Assembly (NCBI GenBank): GCA_000349905.1
Contig: KB722737.1
Location: 395,327-459,326 of the forward strand
Origin: Volvariella volvacea V23
Lineage: Eukaryota; Basidiomycota; Agaricomycetes; Agaricales; Pluteaceae
Length of the DNA: 64,000 bases
Direction: 5' to 3'
Below are positions 35,718-46,964 of the stretch, piece by piece (position 1 is the stretch's first letter; each line of letters starts with the position of its first letter). The notes below the pieces were generated by a model. It worked only from the letters and a program-made list of their open reading frames with translations. It was not told the DNA's origin and made no database searches. A program made the position numbers and the translations under genes.

Positions 35718-35962
35718 CGGAAAAGAGTGAGGGTGGCGCGGTGATGCGCAGCTATAAATTGTGTCAAGGAATGGAGCTGGAAATGCAGTGTTGGGGGTTT
35801 GCGGGAGTGATGACCAACATGACCGGCTATATTTCGCGTCGATAGGGGCGAGAACACCCTGGACATTGGGCTGGAGTTCATTCTCCCTTACTTTATTCTA
35901 GTTGCACGAGGACAATAGTCGAACGCTAATAACACACAAGCAGCATTGCTATTCGCAATTCC

Positions 35963-37387
35963 CTACTCCATACACCTTCGCATGTTAGCAAACTTGCTTG
36001 CCTCGTAGTTCAACCAGTTAGGGCTCTGGTCCAGCTCACCCATGGCCTCCCTCACGACGGCCACAAGACTGTTGCCAGGCTGTGGATCCTTCCCAGCACC
36101 TCCTTCCATCTCCTCTCTTTCACATCCTTTGTCCCCACTCAACTCCCAGAACATACTACCGCCTAATCCTTCCTCCCTAATCCACTCTCCCTTCCACCGC
36201 GCTACTTGTTCATCATCAAAGCTGACCATTTCCCCCGTGTTGGGATCATACGACCAGCTCGCCCTGGCCGCCTCGTCATAGTGTATTTCCGAGTCAGGAA
36301 GAGGTAAAGTGCGATAGTCGTATACACCTTGTTCCCAAGTCCCTTGTCCAACACCAGAGAAAGAAGCTCCAGGACCCTGTGTACACATGAACGAACGACC
36401 GTAAAGGGGTATGCCCAAGATGATCTTGTGGCGAGCAACGCCATGATCGATGTAATGGTAGATGGCTTGTGAAGCGCTAATGGGTCCATCGTGAAGGTTT
36501 GCTTGGTGGCCAGCAACTTGGTCCCAAGAGCCAGCTAATGCCAATTGGTATATTCACAAATGAGCAATACCACGAGCATGGAATAGATACTAACCAAAGT
36601 CGTATGCCATCATGTTCCAGAAGTCAAGGTATTGGTCCATCTCGTAGATGTGAAGCTTATTGTAGTTGTCTGGCCCGCAAGGAGCTGCAACCTAGGATAC
36701 AATAATATTAGATGAGATTACGACGAATAACAGTAAACTTACAGACAGAGCGAATCTGTAATCCGTTCCCTTATTTTGCGCATGCTCATCGAGGGCGTAT
36801 CTCAGTTCCCTCAGCAGATCAACATATCCCCTGGCCTCGTCATCATTAGTCGGGAATTCATAGTCAATATCCAGTCCATCCAGCCCGTAATCCTCCAACA
36901 GCTGAACAGACGAGGCAACAAACTGTGCTCGGAGCTCCGGATTGACGACGATCGGGTGCAGCTTGGATGAATAAGACCATCCACCAATGCTGAGGAGCAA
37001 TTTGAGATGACGATGCTCTTTCTTGAGTTTGTAAATGGCTTTGAAATTGCCATAGAGGTTGGTGCCCTCCTCGTCCCAAGAATCTCCTTCGTAGTGGATG
37101 TCTTGATCTGCCCAGAGGTCAGACAGTGTTACCTCCCCAGTCTCGGGGTTTGGGCCACCAAATCCATACAGGATATGCCTGACAAAATATTATTGACTTG
37201 CGAGGAATCAGAGTTGCGGGACAACCTACGTGAGATCGTGGACAGGGATTAAAGAAGGAGGGTACTTCCGGCCATAGATACCCCAATTGACAAAGCTGTG
37301 GTGGTGGTCAATGTCAATCCTTTACTTAGGGGTGCGAATGGGAGGTAAAGCTTACTAGCCGACACTATATTTTCCTCTTTCAGACAT
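35963..37387 (-). CDS. GH18 chitinase paralogue lacking the membrane anchor
   Basis: Tandem duplicate of the neighbouring anchored chitinase. Family elements are all present: [15 protein letters not shown], the catalytic [55 protein letters not shown] and [18 protein letters not shown]. Introns lie at the same places as in the sister. The first usable ATG gives [11 protein letters not shown], matching the sister's internal [11 protein letters not shown], so no signal peptide or anchor is encoded. The sequence just upstream still aligns by eye with the sister's anchor exon but is broken by a stop (see findings). The product would be cytosolic unless another exon supplies a leader. It is either losing function or has changed location; the intact active site argues that it is not long dead. 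Confidence 0.88.
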
Positions 37388-37600
37388 AGTTCCTTCCAAC
37401 GGGGAGCTTTATTAAACGCGATTGCAATGGGACAAGGGTAGGTAAGTTGCGAAAGAAGAACGCAGACAAAGGCTTATGTACGATTTCGTGTATCATTTGT
37501 GGGTTGGCGTCTGTGAGTTGGCATCAGAAAAGGACGAGGGTTGCGCGGCGACGCGCGGTTGGAAATTGTATGGAAGAATGAGTGCGGCAGTGCCTACAAC
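37388..37600 (-). pseudogene. Decayed anchor exon and leader of the GH18 paralogue
   Basis: Minus-strand sequence homologous to the N-terminal exon and 5' leader of the anchored chitinase (35600-35780). The relic ATG at 37522-37524 opens a frame of 16 residues that keeps PTNDT, present in the sister's tail, then meets TAA at 37474-37476. The hydrophobic helix is not encoded in any continuous frame. Confidence 0.7.
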
Positions 37601-37658
37601 AAAGATGGCCGGCCATTGGGACAAAGGCGGTGAGATGTTTACGTTGCCCATCTTACCT

Positions 37659-38003
37659 TCAAGCTCTCAGGTGCCCATTTTCAAAGCCCTCTGGCTCCAT
37701 CTTGAGCTCAAAAACGACATCATGGCCAGTTCCAAGAATACCGAGCCACCCGTGCTGTACAGCACCCAGCGCTGGGCTACTCATACTATCTCGGCAATCT
37801 AGTAGGGTGCTATCGATAACTTCAAACGTTTGGATGTCGAAGGGCTTTAGAATCACCTGAGGACTGGGCCTGGGCACGTTGCATGGCCTTGGCAAACCCA
37901 ATTCCTGGCAGTGTGGTGCAGCATCAATGGACGGTAATACCATTACCATTCCCTTGAGGTGAACAATCCAGGGCTGACTGGAGTATGGACAGGGCAATAC
38001 CAT
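37659..38003 (-). CDS. Unassigned ORF, 114 aa
   Basis: A continuous minus-strand frame between the chitinase pair and the KRE6/SKN1 gene. Some stretches look protein-like (SPQVILKPFDIQTFEVIDST; QHGWLGILGTGHDVVFELKM), but I recognise no family, and neither a promoter nor partner exons are evident. It could be a fragment of a lost gene or chance. Confidence 0.25.
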   Translation of the reverse strand: MVLPCPYSSQPWIVHLKGMVMVLPSIDAAPHCQELGLPRPCNVPRPSPQVILKPFDIQTFEVIDSTLLDCRDSMSSPALGAVQHGWLGILGTGHDVVFELKMEPEGFENGHLRA

Positions 38004-38093
38004 TGTCCTATTTCTGGGAGGAGTGGCTCAGCAATGACGACGCATTATGCCATTGAGCGAACTACAGTGTGTATACGTAGAGTGTCTATATGC

Positions 38094-40577
38094 TCAGCAT
38101 TGTCCCAGGAACGAATTTTTAGGCATGGGTTGACCAAAGTCATCTACCCACGTTGTAAGATTCGGATTAGTATAAGCTTCCATGTACCTATCCTGCGTTA
38201 ACAACTCGTCAAAAAGACTACCGCGCGATGCGCTCACCGGTTGATATAATCGGTTGTTGGAAAACCAGGCGGATCACAACCAATGTTTATTGCGTCCTTA
38301 GGTTGATAAACACGAATGTAGTCAATACTCATGTGGGCCGGGAAGACCAAGTGAGCCTCGTCCACAGGACCAAAGCTACGTGAGATCCCAAGATTTGCGA
38401 TGATGTACTGAGTTCACACCCGTCAGTAGAAGTATTTCTAGAGGCGTGCTGCTTACCATTGGCTCTTGTGAAACTGGTCTAGGTCCAATTTCAACTCGAG
38501 AGTCCGGTCCTAGACCTGTACCTCTCAAAGTCCACGCAAGTTGATTGTTAGATACCCAGGTGATATACTACAAAACCTTTACATTAGAACCTAAGATGCA
38601 GTACGTGTGCAGGACGTACCCCTTCGTCAAAGCCTGAGTGACCCAGACGTCAGTAGATCGGTTTAGGCACATGTTAACCTGGTGCAATGTAACATACCAG
38701 GTTTGTACTGCATACCAAAGAATTTCAGCCTCAATGGTTTACAAACACAGCGCATATACACACCTCAAACGCATACACCGAGAAGCAACCACCTTCCGAC
38801 TCGTAACAGTTCTGATCTGTTACAGACAGGACAGAAGTGGCTTCTTGGAAGGGTGTCCCAACAAACGTATTGAAAAACGATACAGAGGAGTCATAAATAA
38901 TCATATTGTCGCTAGTATTCATCCACTCATATCCGGCATCGAAAGGCTAAATTTTTGTGATAGAAATGCAATTGTATCAGTAATGGACGTCATTAAGAAA
39001 GACAAGACACCCAACTGCCCACTGTGCCGACTGCGAGACTTCACCTAAGCCTCTGCCGGCATCTACTGAGGCCTCGAATATATCGATTTCTGGTGCGGCT
39101 CGCCCTACAAATGTTCCATCGGGATGCTTCGGTCCTGGATGACTCTCACCAGGACAGGTGCACCTGGAGAGACGCTGGCCAGGTAAAAACGAGAGGCTCC
39201 CTCCGAGTGCTGCGTTACCACTGGTACTCGCTGCTGCCGGACTACCATTTACGCTTTGGTTTGCAACCGTGCCGACATCGCAAGAATCGTAGGAATACGG
39301 CCACTGAAAAGCAATTAGGGGCAAAATTAGGTAAAACTCTAATCTACATACCATACCCTCCGTCGTGGCACCATACCCTGCTCGACCGAGATTTCCCATG
39401 GTCCACAAAGCAGGCCAGTAACCAGCAATATCGCTGAGGCCCGGCAATCGCACAGAAGCCTCGATGTAACCTCCTGTAAAACAGAATTTATTCCTGAGTG
39501 GCATTAGAAGAGTTTCCAGGAAAGGTGAATTGAAGTACATACCAGGTTGACACAAAACCTGAACATCACAAGATGTCACCAGAGATGGAGGTGGAATAAA
39601 GAGTGCCCTTACCTCCTTGGTATTGTAGGCCGTGCGTAGGACGGCGATCCAACGTGATTACTAGAGAGCCGTTGGCCGTTGTGACAGCTGAAGGATCGTA
39701 CCACTCCAGATTCTCCGTTCCCTACAGCAATGTAGATGATTCGAGTCGATCATAATCCAAGAACTTGGAGATACATACCCAGTAATGCAAATCAGCTGCC
39801 TCCCAGTACGGGTCGTCCCCGGGGTAGAAGGTCCTGCCATCCGTATTGAATTCGTCTGAAAATACCAGTTGCATCTCCTGTGCACCATTCAGGGATAACC
39901 TGGTATATGCCCCCTGCGGTGTATCCTTGTCAATTAAACCCCAATTCCCTTCTATGTCGGGTACCTGGACAAACTATTCGCCGCTTATCGATTCCCAGAA
40001 ACATAGATACGCACTTGTCCACTAGCATTGATGCCTCCCAAATTGTATGCGCCGAAATAGTTCGGGATAGGCTTGGTATAATATAACGTAACCGGCACTG
40101 CAATACTAACCTCAGGTCAACGGTGGTCAAAAGTTTAAAAAGGGCATCTTACAACAACCCCAATACACCAGCGACAACGGTTAGCAAGCATGCCGTGTTG
40201 AGAGCAGACACGGCTGAAATGCTACGAGCCGACCTCCAGGGGGAAATCACTTCATCTGGGTCATGGAAAGCATCGTCTAGCTCAGGTACGTTATTGGATA
40301 GGTTGGATCCCCATTTTGTGGGGTCGGCATCCAGGGAAAACTAAAGGGAGGTTAACAGCGCAATTACTGGTGCATGAAGTACTACACCTACCTTTTCTAT
40401 TAATGGAGAATAGCTATTGAAAGACGAACGACTGGGTGGATAGGGACAGTCGAAATTTCGCTAGCACGATATATAAGCTCATGCTAATACCATCCATAGA
40501 GAAATGGCACCCACAGCTGGCTCAGAGAATTCCCGCCACCCAAGCGTTGAAGAACCTGACGACGAGGATGAAGACAT
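38094..40577 (-). CDS. KRE6: KRE6/SKN1 beta-1,6-glucan synthesis-associated protein (GH16-like)
   Basis: Type II membrane protein of the secretory pathway required for beta-1,6-glucan assembly. The N-terminal cytosolic part is Ser-rich and contains [17 protein letters not shown], followed by [21 protein letters not shown] transmembrane helix comes next ([18 protein letters not shown]). The lumenal GH16-like domain shows [84 protein letters not shown] and [14 protein letters not shown]. The C-terminus has [20 protein letters not shown] and ends [10 protein letters not shown]. The glutamates of EIDIFEA occupy the position of the GH16 active site. About twelve introns are present. It completes a minus-strand cell-wall block with the two GH18 genes. 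Confidence 0.95.
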
Positions 40578-41197
40578 TGTGAGAAGAGCGATCCGTTGAA
40601 TCCTCCGCAAGCACACACAATCATGCGCATGGCTATGCAGAGCGGAAGTTCCACCGCTGGTGCCCTCCACAATATAGGAGCTGCACTCTCCAAAGGTGAA
40701 CTGGGGCCAAGTCCAAGTTTAGGGGATCGGAGCGCAGTCGAACCTGTGGCATGATTTATTTGCTGCATTCCACTGCTTAATCATATGTACGCACGCAAGC
40801 TAAGAACAGAACCTGCCCCTGCTTCTGGGTTTGAGCGCATTCGCGATGTAATGACCACGACACCGCAAAGAGTGATGTCACGCGATGATTCGTTCTTGGC
40901 TTGAGCAGTAGACGCAGATTAAATGGGCACTGCTATGCTATGCTGCTCTCGGCGAGTGGAGACGATATGTTCCTGGGTGGAAAGGAGACGTCCATATTGC
41001 TACCGGTGCCAAATTTAAGGCTGCATGGAGCACTGAGCGGATCAAAAGGAGAGCACAGCACCCAAATATACACTTTGCTACATGGGCCTAATCCCCGAGA
41101 ACGTGGTATGCCATGAACAAGTGATAGGCTGTATAAGTACAAATAATCCCAAACAATATATGGTACAGGACGTCGTGAAAAGCATCAGGTAACAAAT
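40578..41197. other. Intergenic, upstream of KRE6/SKN1 and downstream of the GTPase gene
   Basis: About 0.6 kb, both neighbours on the minus strand. It should hold the KRE6/SKN1 promoter and the 3' UTR of the GTPase gene. Small open frames carry no signature. Confidence 0.5.
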
Positions 41198-43958
41198 TCA
41201 TAGCAACTTGGTTATAACGCCCAAGCCCTAAGGAGGACCCGGTCAAACGAATGAGCTACGAGTACCAAAACACCCATACCTTGGTTTTACCCTCACGGAA
41301 CAGCAACTTCATCCCCACCTTGATAAANNNNNNNNNNNNNNNNNNNNNNNNNNNNNNNNNNNNNNNNNNNNNNNNNNNNNNNNNNNNNNNNNNNNNNNNN
41401 NNNNNNNNNNNNNNNNNNNNNNNNNNNCGGACAGCAACTTCATCCCACCTTGTAAACTACTGGCTGAGAGATGAACTCGAATGTGACCGTAGCACGGTCT
41501 CCCGTCCGTAGAATTCCAAGAGGGTGATCCATGCTGATGATTTTGACAGTCTGCCTCACGGCCTGGAATTTTGTGAGCTGAATTCGATTATTTCAAAGCA
41601 ATCCTATACATACGCCGCAATGAAGCATGGCCTACAACTGCATGTCAGCCAGCGGCTCAGTGACTAGGCATTAGATGCAGCATACCTGGTAGTTCTGTTG
41701 CATAGTGGTATTGTGGCTGTTCGAATCGTCAGTGCTTCGGGCTTACTGTTTGCTGGTTGAAGATACCCACTATAGAATCAAAACCTGTCCCTCAAACCTT
41801 CGAATAGCTACCCGCAACGTAAGCCTTGTGCACACAAGTTACTCCGTGAACTTACCAGCTGGTGGTTGCTCAGTCTTGTGAACGACAACCATCCCTTTTC
41901 TTATAGCAGATCGTTTTATCCTCTTCAAGGCTAGGGATACACACTGTCCAGCCTCAGCCGTGTTAACGTCCGCTCTGTGTGCCCCCATCATCAGATGAGC
42001 GGCCAACTAGATGACCTTGGGTGTGCTCACCTCTTCCTCTGCATGCTACGAATAACTGTCTGCTGAAATTTCCCATTTGCATCTGGCCCAATCAGAACCA
42101 GATCGCCTGTTTTAATGGTTCCACTGTTTATGATTCCATTAACCACTGTTCCGACATACGGAACAGACCAAGTCTCGGTCACCGAGTACTATCCCAGATA
42201 ATCAACTTGGGTTGCGAAGAGTATGCAAGTAGATATATACCTCAAATGGCTGGTCTAATGGGAATTTCTCTACGTCCCCGTCGCTTGGAGGAAGTAAGTT
42301 TAGGAACGTTCGCACCTACGAAGCACGTTTGTCAAATAGCTTCCTAATGGATGGATCTCCGCTTACAAAATCAAGACCCTGCCCCGTCACATTTGAGACT
42401 TGGAATATTGGACATAATCTAGAATTCTGTTGAAGTTGAATCGTGTGCATGTAACAGGATAGACCAACCTCTCAGAACCAAACACCCTGGCAATCTCGAC
42501 TGTTGTCTCCATAGATTTCACAAAGACGGGGGTTTTTCTACAAGGCTTTAGCAAGACTGATCAGATATCGACTATCCGAGCACGTACCTGCACCCTGGAC
42601 TCTTTAGAATTTTTATCACCTGGTCAATGGTCTGCTGTAGCTTGTTTGCTGGAGTCATATCAACCTATATGGCGTATAAATGGACACATGGATTTTAGTC
42701 TAGTCAGGAGAAATAATCACCTTTGTGATGATGACAACTACAGGTACGCTCAGTGCTAGAGCAATGGCTAGATGCTCTTTGGACATTCCAATAAGCCCAG
42801 CATTGGCGCCGACAGTCAGCACGACACAAGAAGGTGCCCCAGACGTCATCCCATACAGAGTCGTCTTTAGATACCGCTCATGTCCGGCAAGATCTTGGTG
42901 GAGATTGATTTGAGTAAAGAATGATGATGTCACATATATTAGCTTACCGATAAAGGAGACTATCTTTGCCGCTTGCACTGAGATCTGCTCCCACCCCAGC
43001 TTTTCACGCCTGATTACCTCGACATCTGCGTCCTGCGGGATGTCCGGCAGTATTGGGTGACCCGAGGTATCAAACCCGAGGATCTAAGTGGTGCGGCATT
43101 GAGTGACGCTGAGTGTGGTGTGAGCATAAGCACGAACCTCCATCCCCACGCTGGACGTTCGTCCAGTTTCGATCTCATGCTTGTGGCGGAATAACGAGAC
43201 TCGTGCACGCCCCCGCCCATCATCCAAAGCGCCTAGTAGTCGTCAGGAAGCGCAGGAGGGAGAGAACACAAGAAGCATACCACGAGTGAGCACCCCCAGG
43301 GTCGTCGACTTCCCGCTGTCTACATTTCCGACGACAGCGCAGCGTACCTCCGGTGTAGACTCCACACTCGTGGGAGGTAGTCGCAGTAGCAACGCTATCC
43401 GCGGATGGTCCCCCATTATTTGGAACAAAACTGATGCCTTGACGCAACTGTCAGGATGTCAGGGCGGCGTGTTAGCGAAGGGACTCTGACCTTTCCTCCG
43501 ATCTCTTTAACATTATCTATGATGCCCTCACGCAGGGCCTCAATCTCGGCCTCGGTCCGTGGGGTACCCGTCCAGCTCTCGTCGTCCAGTGCTAGCTCAA
43601 CGCCGCCGAATAGATTTGTCTGGGTTGGGTGCTTTCCAGTCCGTAGAACATGTTCGCCCCTTCTCGTCAAGAGCGTTGCTAGAAGATTGCGAGCAGTGTC
43701 ATGGTTTCCCTCTAATACAGACGCCTAGACACAGACGGAATTGAAATTAGGTGACTCTTTGTGAGTCGACAAACTTACAATGAGGTCGCGCTCGATTTCT
43801 TTTATTGCCTCATTGGAGGGGACCGCGTTTGGAAGGGTTTCCTTTGGTGGGTCCTGAGAAGGATTATCGCCGCTGGCGGCAGAGTGCTGGCGGTGCTTAG
43901 CGACTTCGCGGTTGTGAATGTCCTGGATCTCCTCCTGGAAGGAGCGTAGTGTAGTCAT
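41198..43958 (-). CDS. GTPBP1-like translational GTPase
   Basis: Member of the EF-Tu-like GTPBP1/GTPBP2 group implicated in mRNA surveillance and ribosome rescue. The N-terminal region reads [19 protein letters not shown] and [20 protein letters not shown]. The GTPase domain has G1 [20 protein letters not shown], a switch-I region around [17 protein letters not shown]3 [15 protein letters not shown] and G4 IITKVD (across an intron). Domains II/III follow with [33 protein letters not shown] and [13 protein letters not shown]. The last exons give [13 protein letters not shown] joined to GLGVITKLL and the stop. The 100-N gap at 41328-41427 interrupts the 3' part, but its two flanks are copies of one sequence, so the gene is probably complete. 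Confidence 0.93.
41328..41427. other. Scaffold gap (100 N) with duplicated flanks
   Basis: The about 30 bases before the gap and after it are the same sequence apart from a few single-base length differences (for example CGGAACAGC against CGGACAGC, and CCCCACC against CCCACC). The gap is therefore likely artificial. Confidence 0.9.
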
Positions 43959-44362
43959 GTTGGGAAGTAGGAGGATATGGACATTCTGAAGCTGATGTCA
44001 GACTTTTATTTATGATTGCCCTGGTAGAACGAGTCAGGTCAAGTGACTCGATCTGCCACCGAATGTGAGCTGGATTCAGTCACTGGGCGATGCGTCGAGC
44101 TCGCCTCGCCCAGCGTTGCTGTGCGCCCAAGGAGTTCCAATAATGAACAACCCACAGGACTTGTGCGCGCTTCACTGTCGCCACAGCCCCCAATCTAAGC
44201 GCTCAGCCTGTCCGCCGCAGGCACGTTAACCGATATGGGGTCACGTGTTGCTCATCCTTTGAAAACATTTCGTCTGCACAAGTCCAACTCGTAACCCAGA
44301 TTTGCACGCCGTACAACGCCCAGTACCATTCCTCCTCATCTTGTGGATACCGCGACAGCACT
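43959..44362. other. Divergent promoter, GTPBP1-like / J-domain-like gene
   Basis: Shared 5' region of two divergent genes. GC-rich in its middle third, with a GTCACGTG palindrome-like element at about 44239. No coding frame is supported. Confidence 0.5.
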
Positions 44363-46483
44363 ATGCAACATCCTATCCCCGGGCCTTCCAGGGCACGAAT
44401 AACCGTCCTCGGTGGCACCAAGCCCGGTCTGCTCGACCCCACTCAACCGGCGCGTCTTTTACGATACCCCGGCTCAACACTATCTTTCGCATCGTTTGAT
44501 CCCAAAACAGCATCCCCAGACCTCAATGGTCTTCAAAAATTATCTATTAACGAGGAACTATACCGGCCCAAACGCGTCGTACTCGAAACAGCACCGACAG
44601 GGCAGATATCCTGGCGCTTCGTGCCCAGTGCAAGACGAGATCCCGGTGTTCCGGATGAGGGGCAATGGCCCAGAATGATTGAGATTTGTGGGTGAGCAGA
44701 CGCCCTATCCCCATTTGTCCGTCCACAACTCTTACTGTACACTTTAGGGAGAGAGTAGAGTGCTCTCAGGACCAGTGGGATATATACAAATTGGATCCTT
44801 GTTACAAGTGCTACGTCCGTGCTGCACCAGACTTGACTGTCATCACCCGAATACACCCTACTGCACCCCAATCGCACGCGCAACCACCCGACCCCAGTAA
44901 ACGTCGACTGGCTACCAGCCCATCGCCGGAACGGAGCACTCTACCGCCACGGAAGAAGGTCTTCTCACAATACCCGGGGGTGACGGTGATCACGGACAGT
45001 GAAGAGAGCGATGAGGAAGTAACAGAAGGGGAGGGAGATGAGGTTGCGGGGATGGCACTTGACGACAGACCTTCAGTATACTTATGGAGCAAGCTGAGTC
45101 GCGAGAGTGAACAGATGAAGCAACGAAGGAAACGTCGTCGAGAGCGCCTAAAGAAGAGAAATAGGGTCAAGCCAGAGCCATTGTCGCAAGAAACGATGGT
45201 TGAGGATGAGGGAATGCAGTCAGCACCGGGTACGCACACAACTATGGAGGAAGACAGTACCTCTCAGTTAGAATCAACCCCACGGCAGTCCGAAGAACCG
45301 AATGAAGCAAGGGTAAAGCGGAAAGGTGGTAGGGACTTTCTTATTGAAGGCAACCCTGCTGACGCCACGTTCAGTCAATGCACTATTTGAGAATCTGCAA
45401 ATTGATACAGAAGTCTCTGGAGAGCACGGCACCCCACGTCCATATAGCGCGAAGAATGGCGCGAAGCGAGCACGAATATTATCGCCCACGTCCGCACAGC
45501 GGGATATCGAACAGCGGAGAAAGGAGTATGAGAGGATGAAGCATCAGCGTAAGGTGAAGAAAACGGTCAATCTACGCAATGATAGAGTGGAAGGCTTCTT
45601 GCATACAGTTTTTGAAGAAGCGGGTAAGTTCCATCGACCAGTCATCCTCGACACAACCTTCATTACGGTGTAGCACCTTTCATCAATGGTCAAGCGAATC
45701 CACAGACGTCACCACTAACCGAGGAAGATGACCTCCTCAGTGACGGTGTTGACGAGGAGGAGAGGGCTCGCCAAGCTGCCATTGAAGAATCCAAACGAAA
45801 GTTAGCCGAGTTGGAGGCTGACCGACCCTTATGGGAGGAAGCACGCAAACGGAGGCTGCAAGAAGAGGAGGAGGAACGGCGGCGCTTACAAGCTAAAAGA
45901 GCTGAGGCAGAGCGCCAGGCTCGGATGAAGCAGGAACAAGAGGAAAGAGCTCAGCGTGAGCGAGAGGCACAAGTCCGGGCCGAGCGAGAGCGCAGGGAGC
46001 GCGAAAAGCGTCAACGGCAACAGCGATGGGCGCTTGGTCCATGGACGACGCAGCGTGCACTAGAGCGGTACAAGGTCATGTGCGAAGCATTCGACTCTAC
46101 CAAGTTTGGACCTGAAGAGCCTTTGAGTTCTGACATGGTTCCTTGGCCGGTCTTGCAATCTCCCTCCACGTTTGCGATAGAAGATGTCGATTGGACATCT
46201 GTCGAGAAATTTTTCGAGGCGGTTCGATCACACATGCGTTCTCAAGATTACAAGGTCTTCGTGGAGAAAAGTCATCGCCGGTTCCATCCAGACCGGTGGA
46301 GAAGCAGGTCATTGTTGAAGAGTGTCATTGATGAGGCAGAGAGAGAATGCATGGAAGTTGGTACGTCAATGCCTCTTGTCTTGTCTCATGATGCATCGGA
46401 TAGGCTAATTTTATGGCCATATAGCGGCGAATACTGTTGCCCAAGCATTGACACCAATATGGAGATCGCTGACTGGTCGGTGA
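44363..46483 (+). CDS. Coiled-coil protein with C-terminal J-domain-like HPD motif
   Basis: Hypothetical protein whose last part resembles a J domain. The N-terminal region begins MQHPIPGPSRARITVLGGTK and includes a folded-looking stretch (LETAPTGQISWRFVPSARRD; VECSQDQWDIYKLDPCYKCY). A long acidic and basic disordered middle follows (SDEESDEEV-like and RRKRRRERLKKRNR tracts). A strong single-helix or coiled-coil segment runs from EERARQAAIEESKRKLAELE to RERREREKRQRQQRWALG. The C-terminus has WTSVEKFFEAVRSHM, VFVEKSHRRFHPDRWRSR and AANTVAQALTPIWRSLTGR; HPD is the Hsp70-activating tripeptide, and the arrangement recalls the degenerate J domain of NFKBIL1-type proteins. Four introns are inferred. 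The composition suggests a nuclear protein; the function is unknown. Confidence 0.8.
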
Positions 46484-46964
46484 AGCCGGATGGCTGTCCG
46501 TATTGCCGTGCGTCGTACGATCCGGGGTGATGAGGGTTGAAGCGATAGTTGTAGCACTTGTAGCCCCAGTTATAAGCACTAGCCACTGGTAGCTTCAGTC
46601 GAGGTGGGACTAATATATTTGCTCAGGCCAGGCACCAGGTCCTGATCCGACAGAGGTCCGTAATGGTGCATTGCGGCGTGTGGGGCTGTACCGCACTGTA
46701 AGTACGTGTTGTGATGCATTCAACGGCGTCACTCCAGAAGTTAATTCTTACGCAAACTTTGACCCACTACCTCCACCAAAGAATACGGGCGTCTATCAGC
46801 TTCCTATTTTCTTAGGCCTCGTCGCCTCTTTCAACGCCGGCGTCGCCATTCTTCACTTTTCTTTATCATCGATTGCTATCACTCCAGTCCAACTCGCAGC
46901 CCCAAACGCTGCCACGCCATCCACTGTACATTAGCCCACCTGCCACCTGCCACCCTCGCATAAT
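46484..46964. other. Intergenic, promoter of the RING gene
   Basis: Two genes in the same direction. An 87-codon frame on the plus strand (46671-46934) ends before the RING start and has no signature; it is probably 5' leader sequence. The leader is C-rich. Confidence 0.5.

Noticed and set aside
38638..39048. 136-codon plus-strand frame inside the KRE6/SKN1 gene
   Set aside because: It is antisense to well-supported GH16 exons and introns on the minus strand.
46671..46934. 87-codon frame upstream of the RING gene
   Set aside because: Likely 5' leader sequence; it lacks any signature and stops just before the well-supported RING start.
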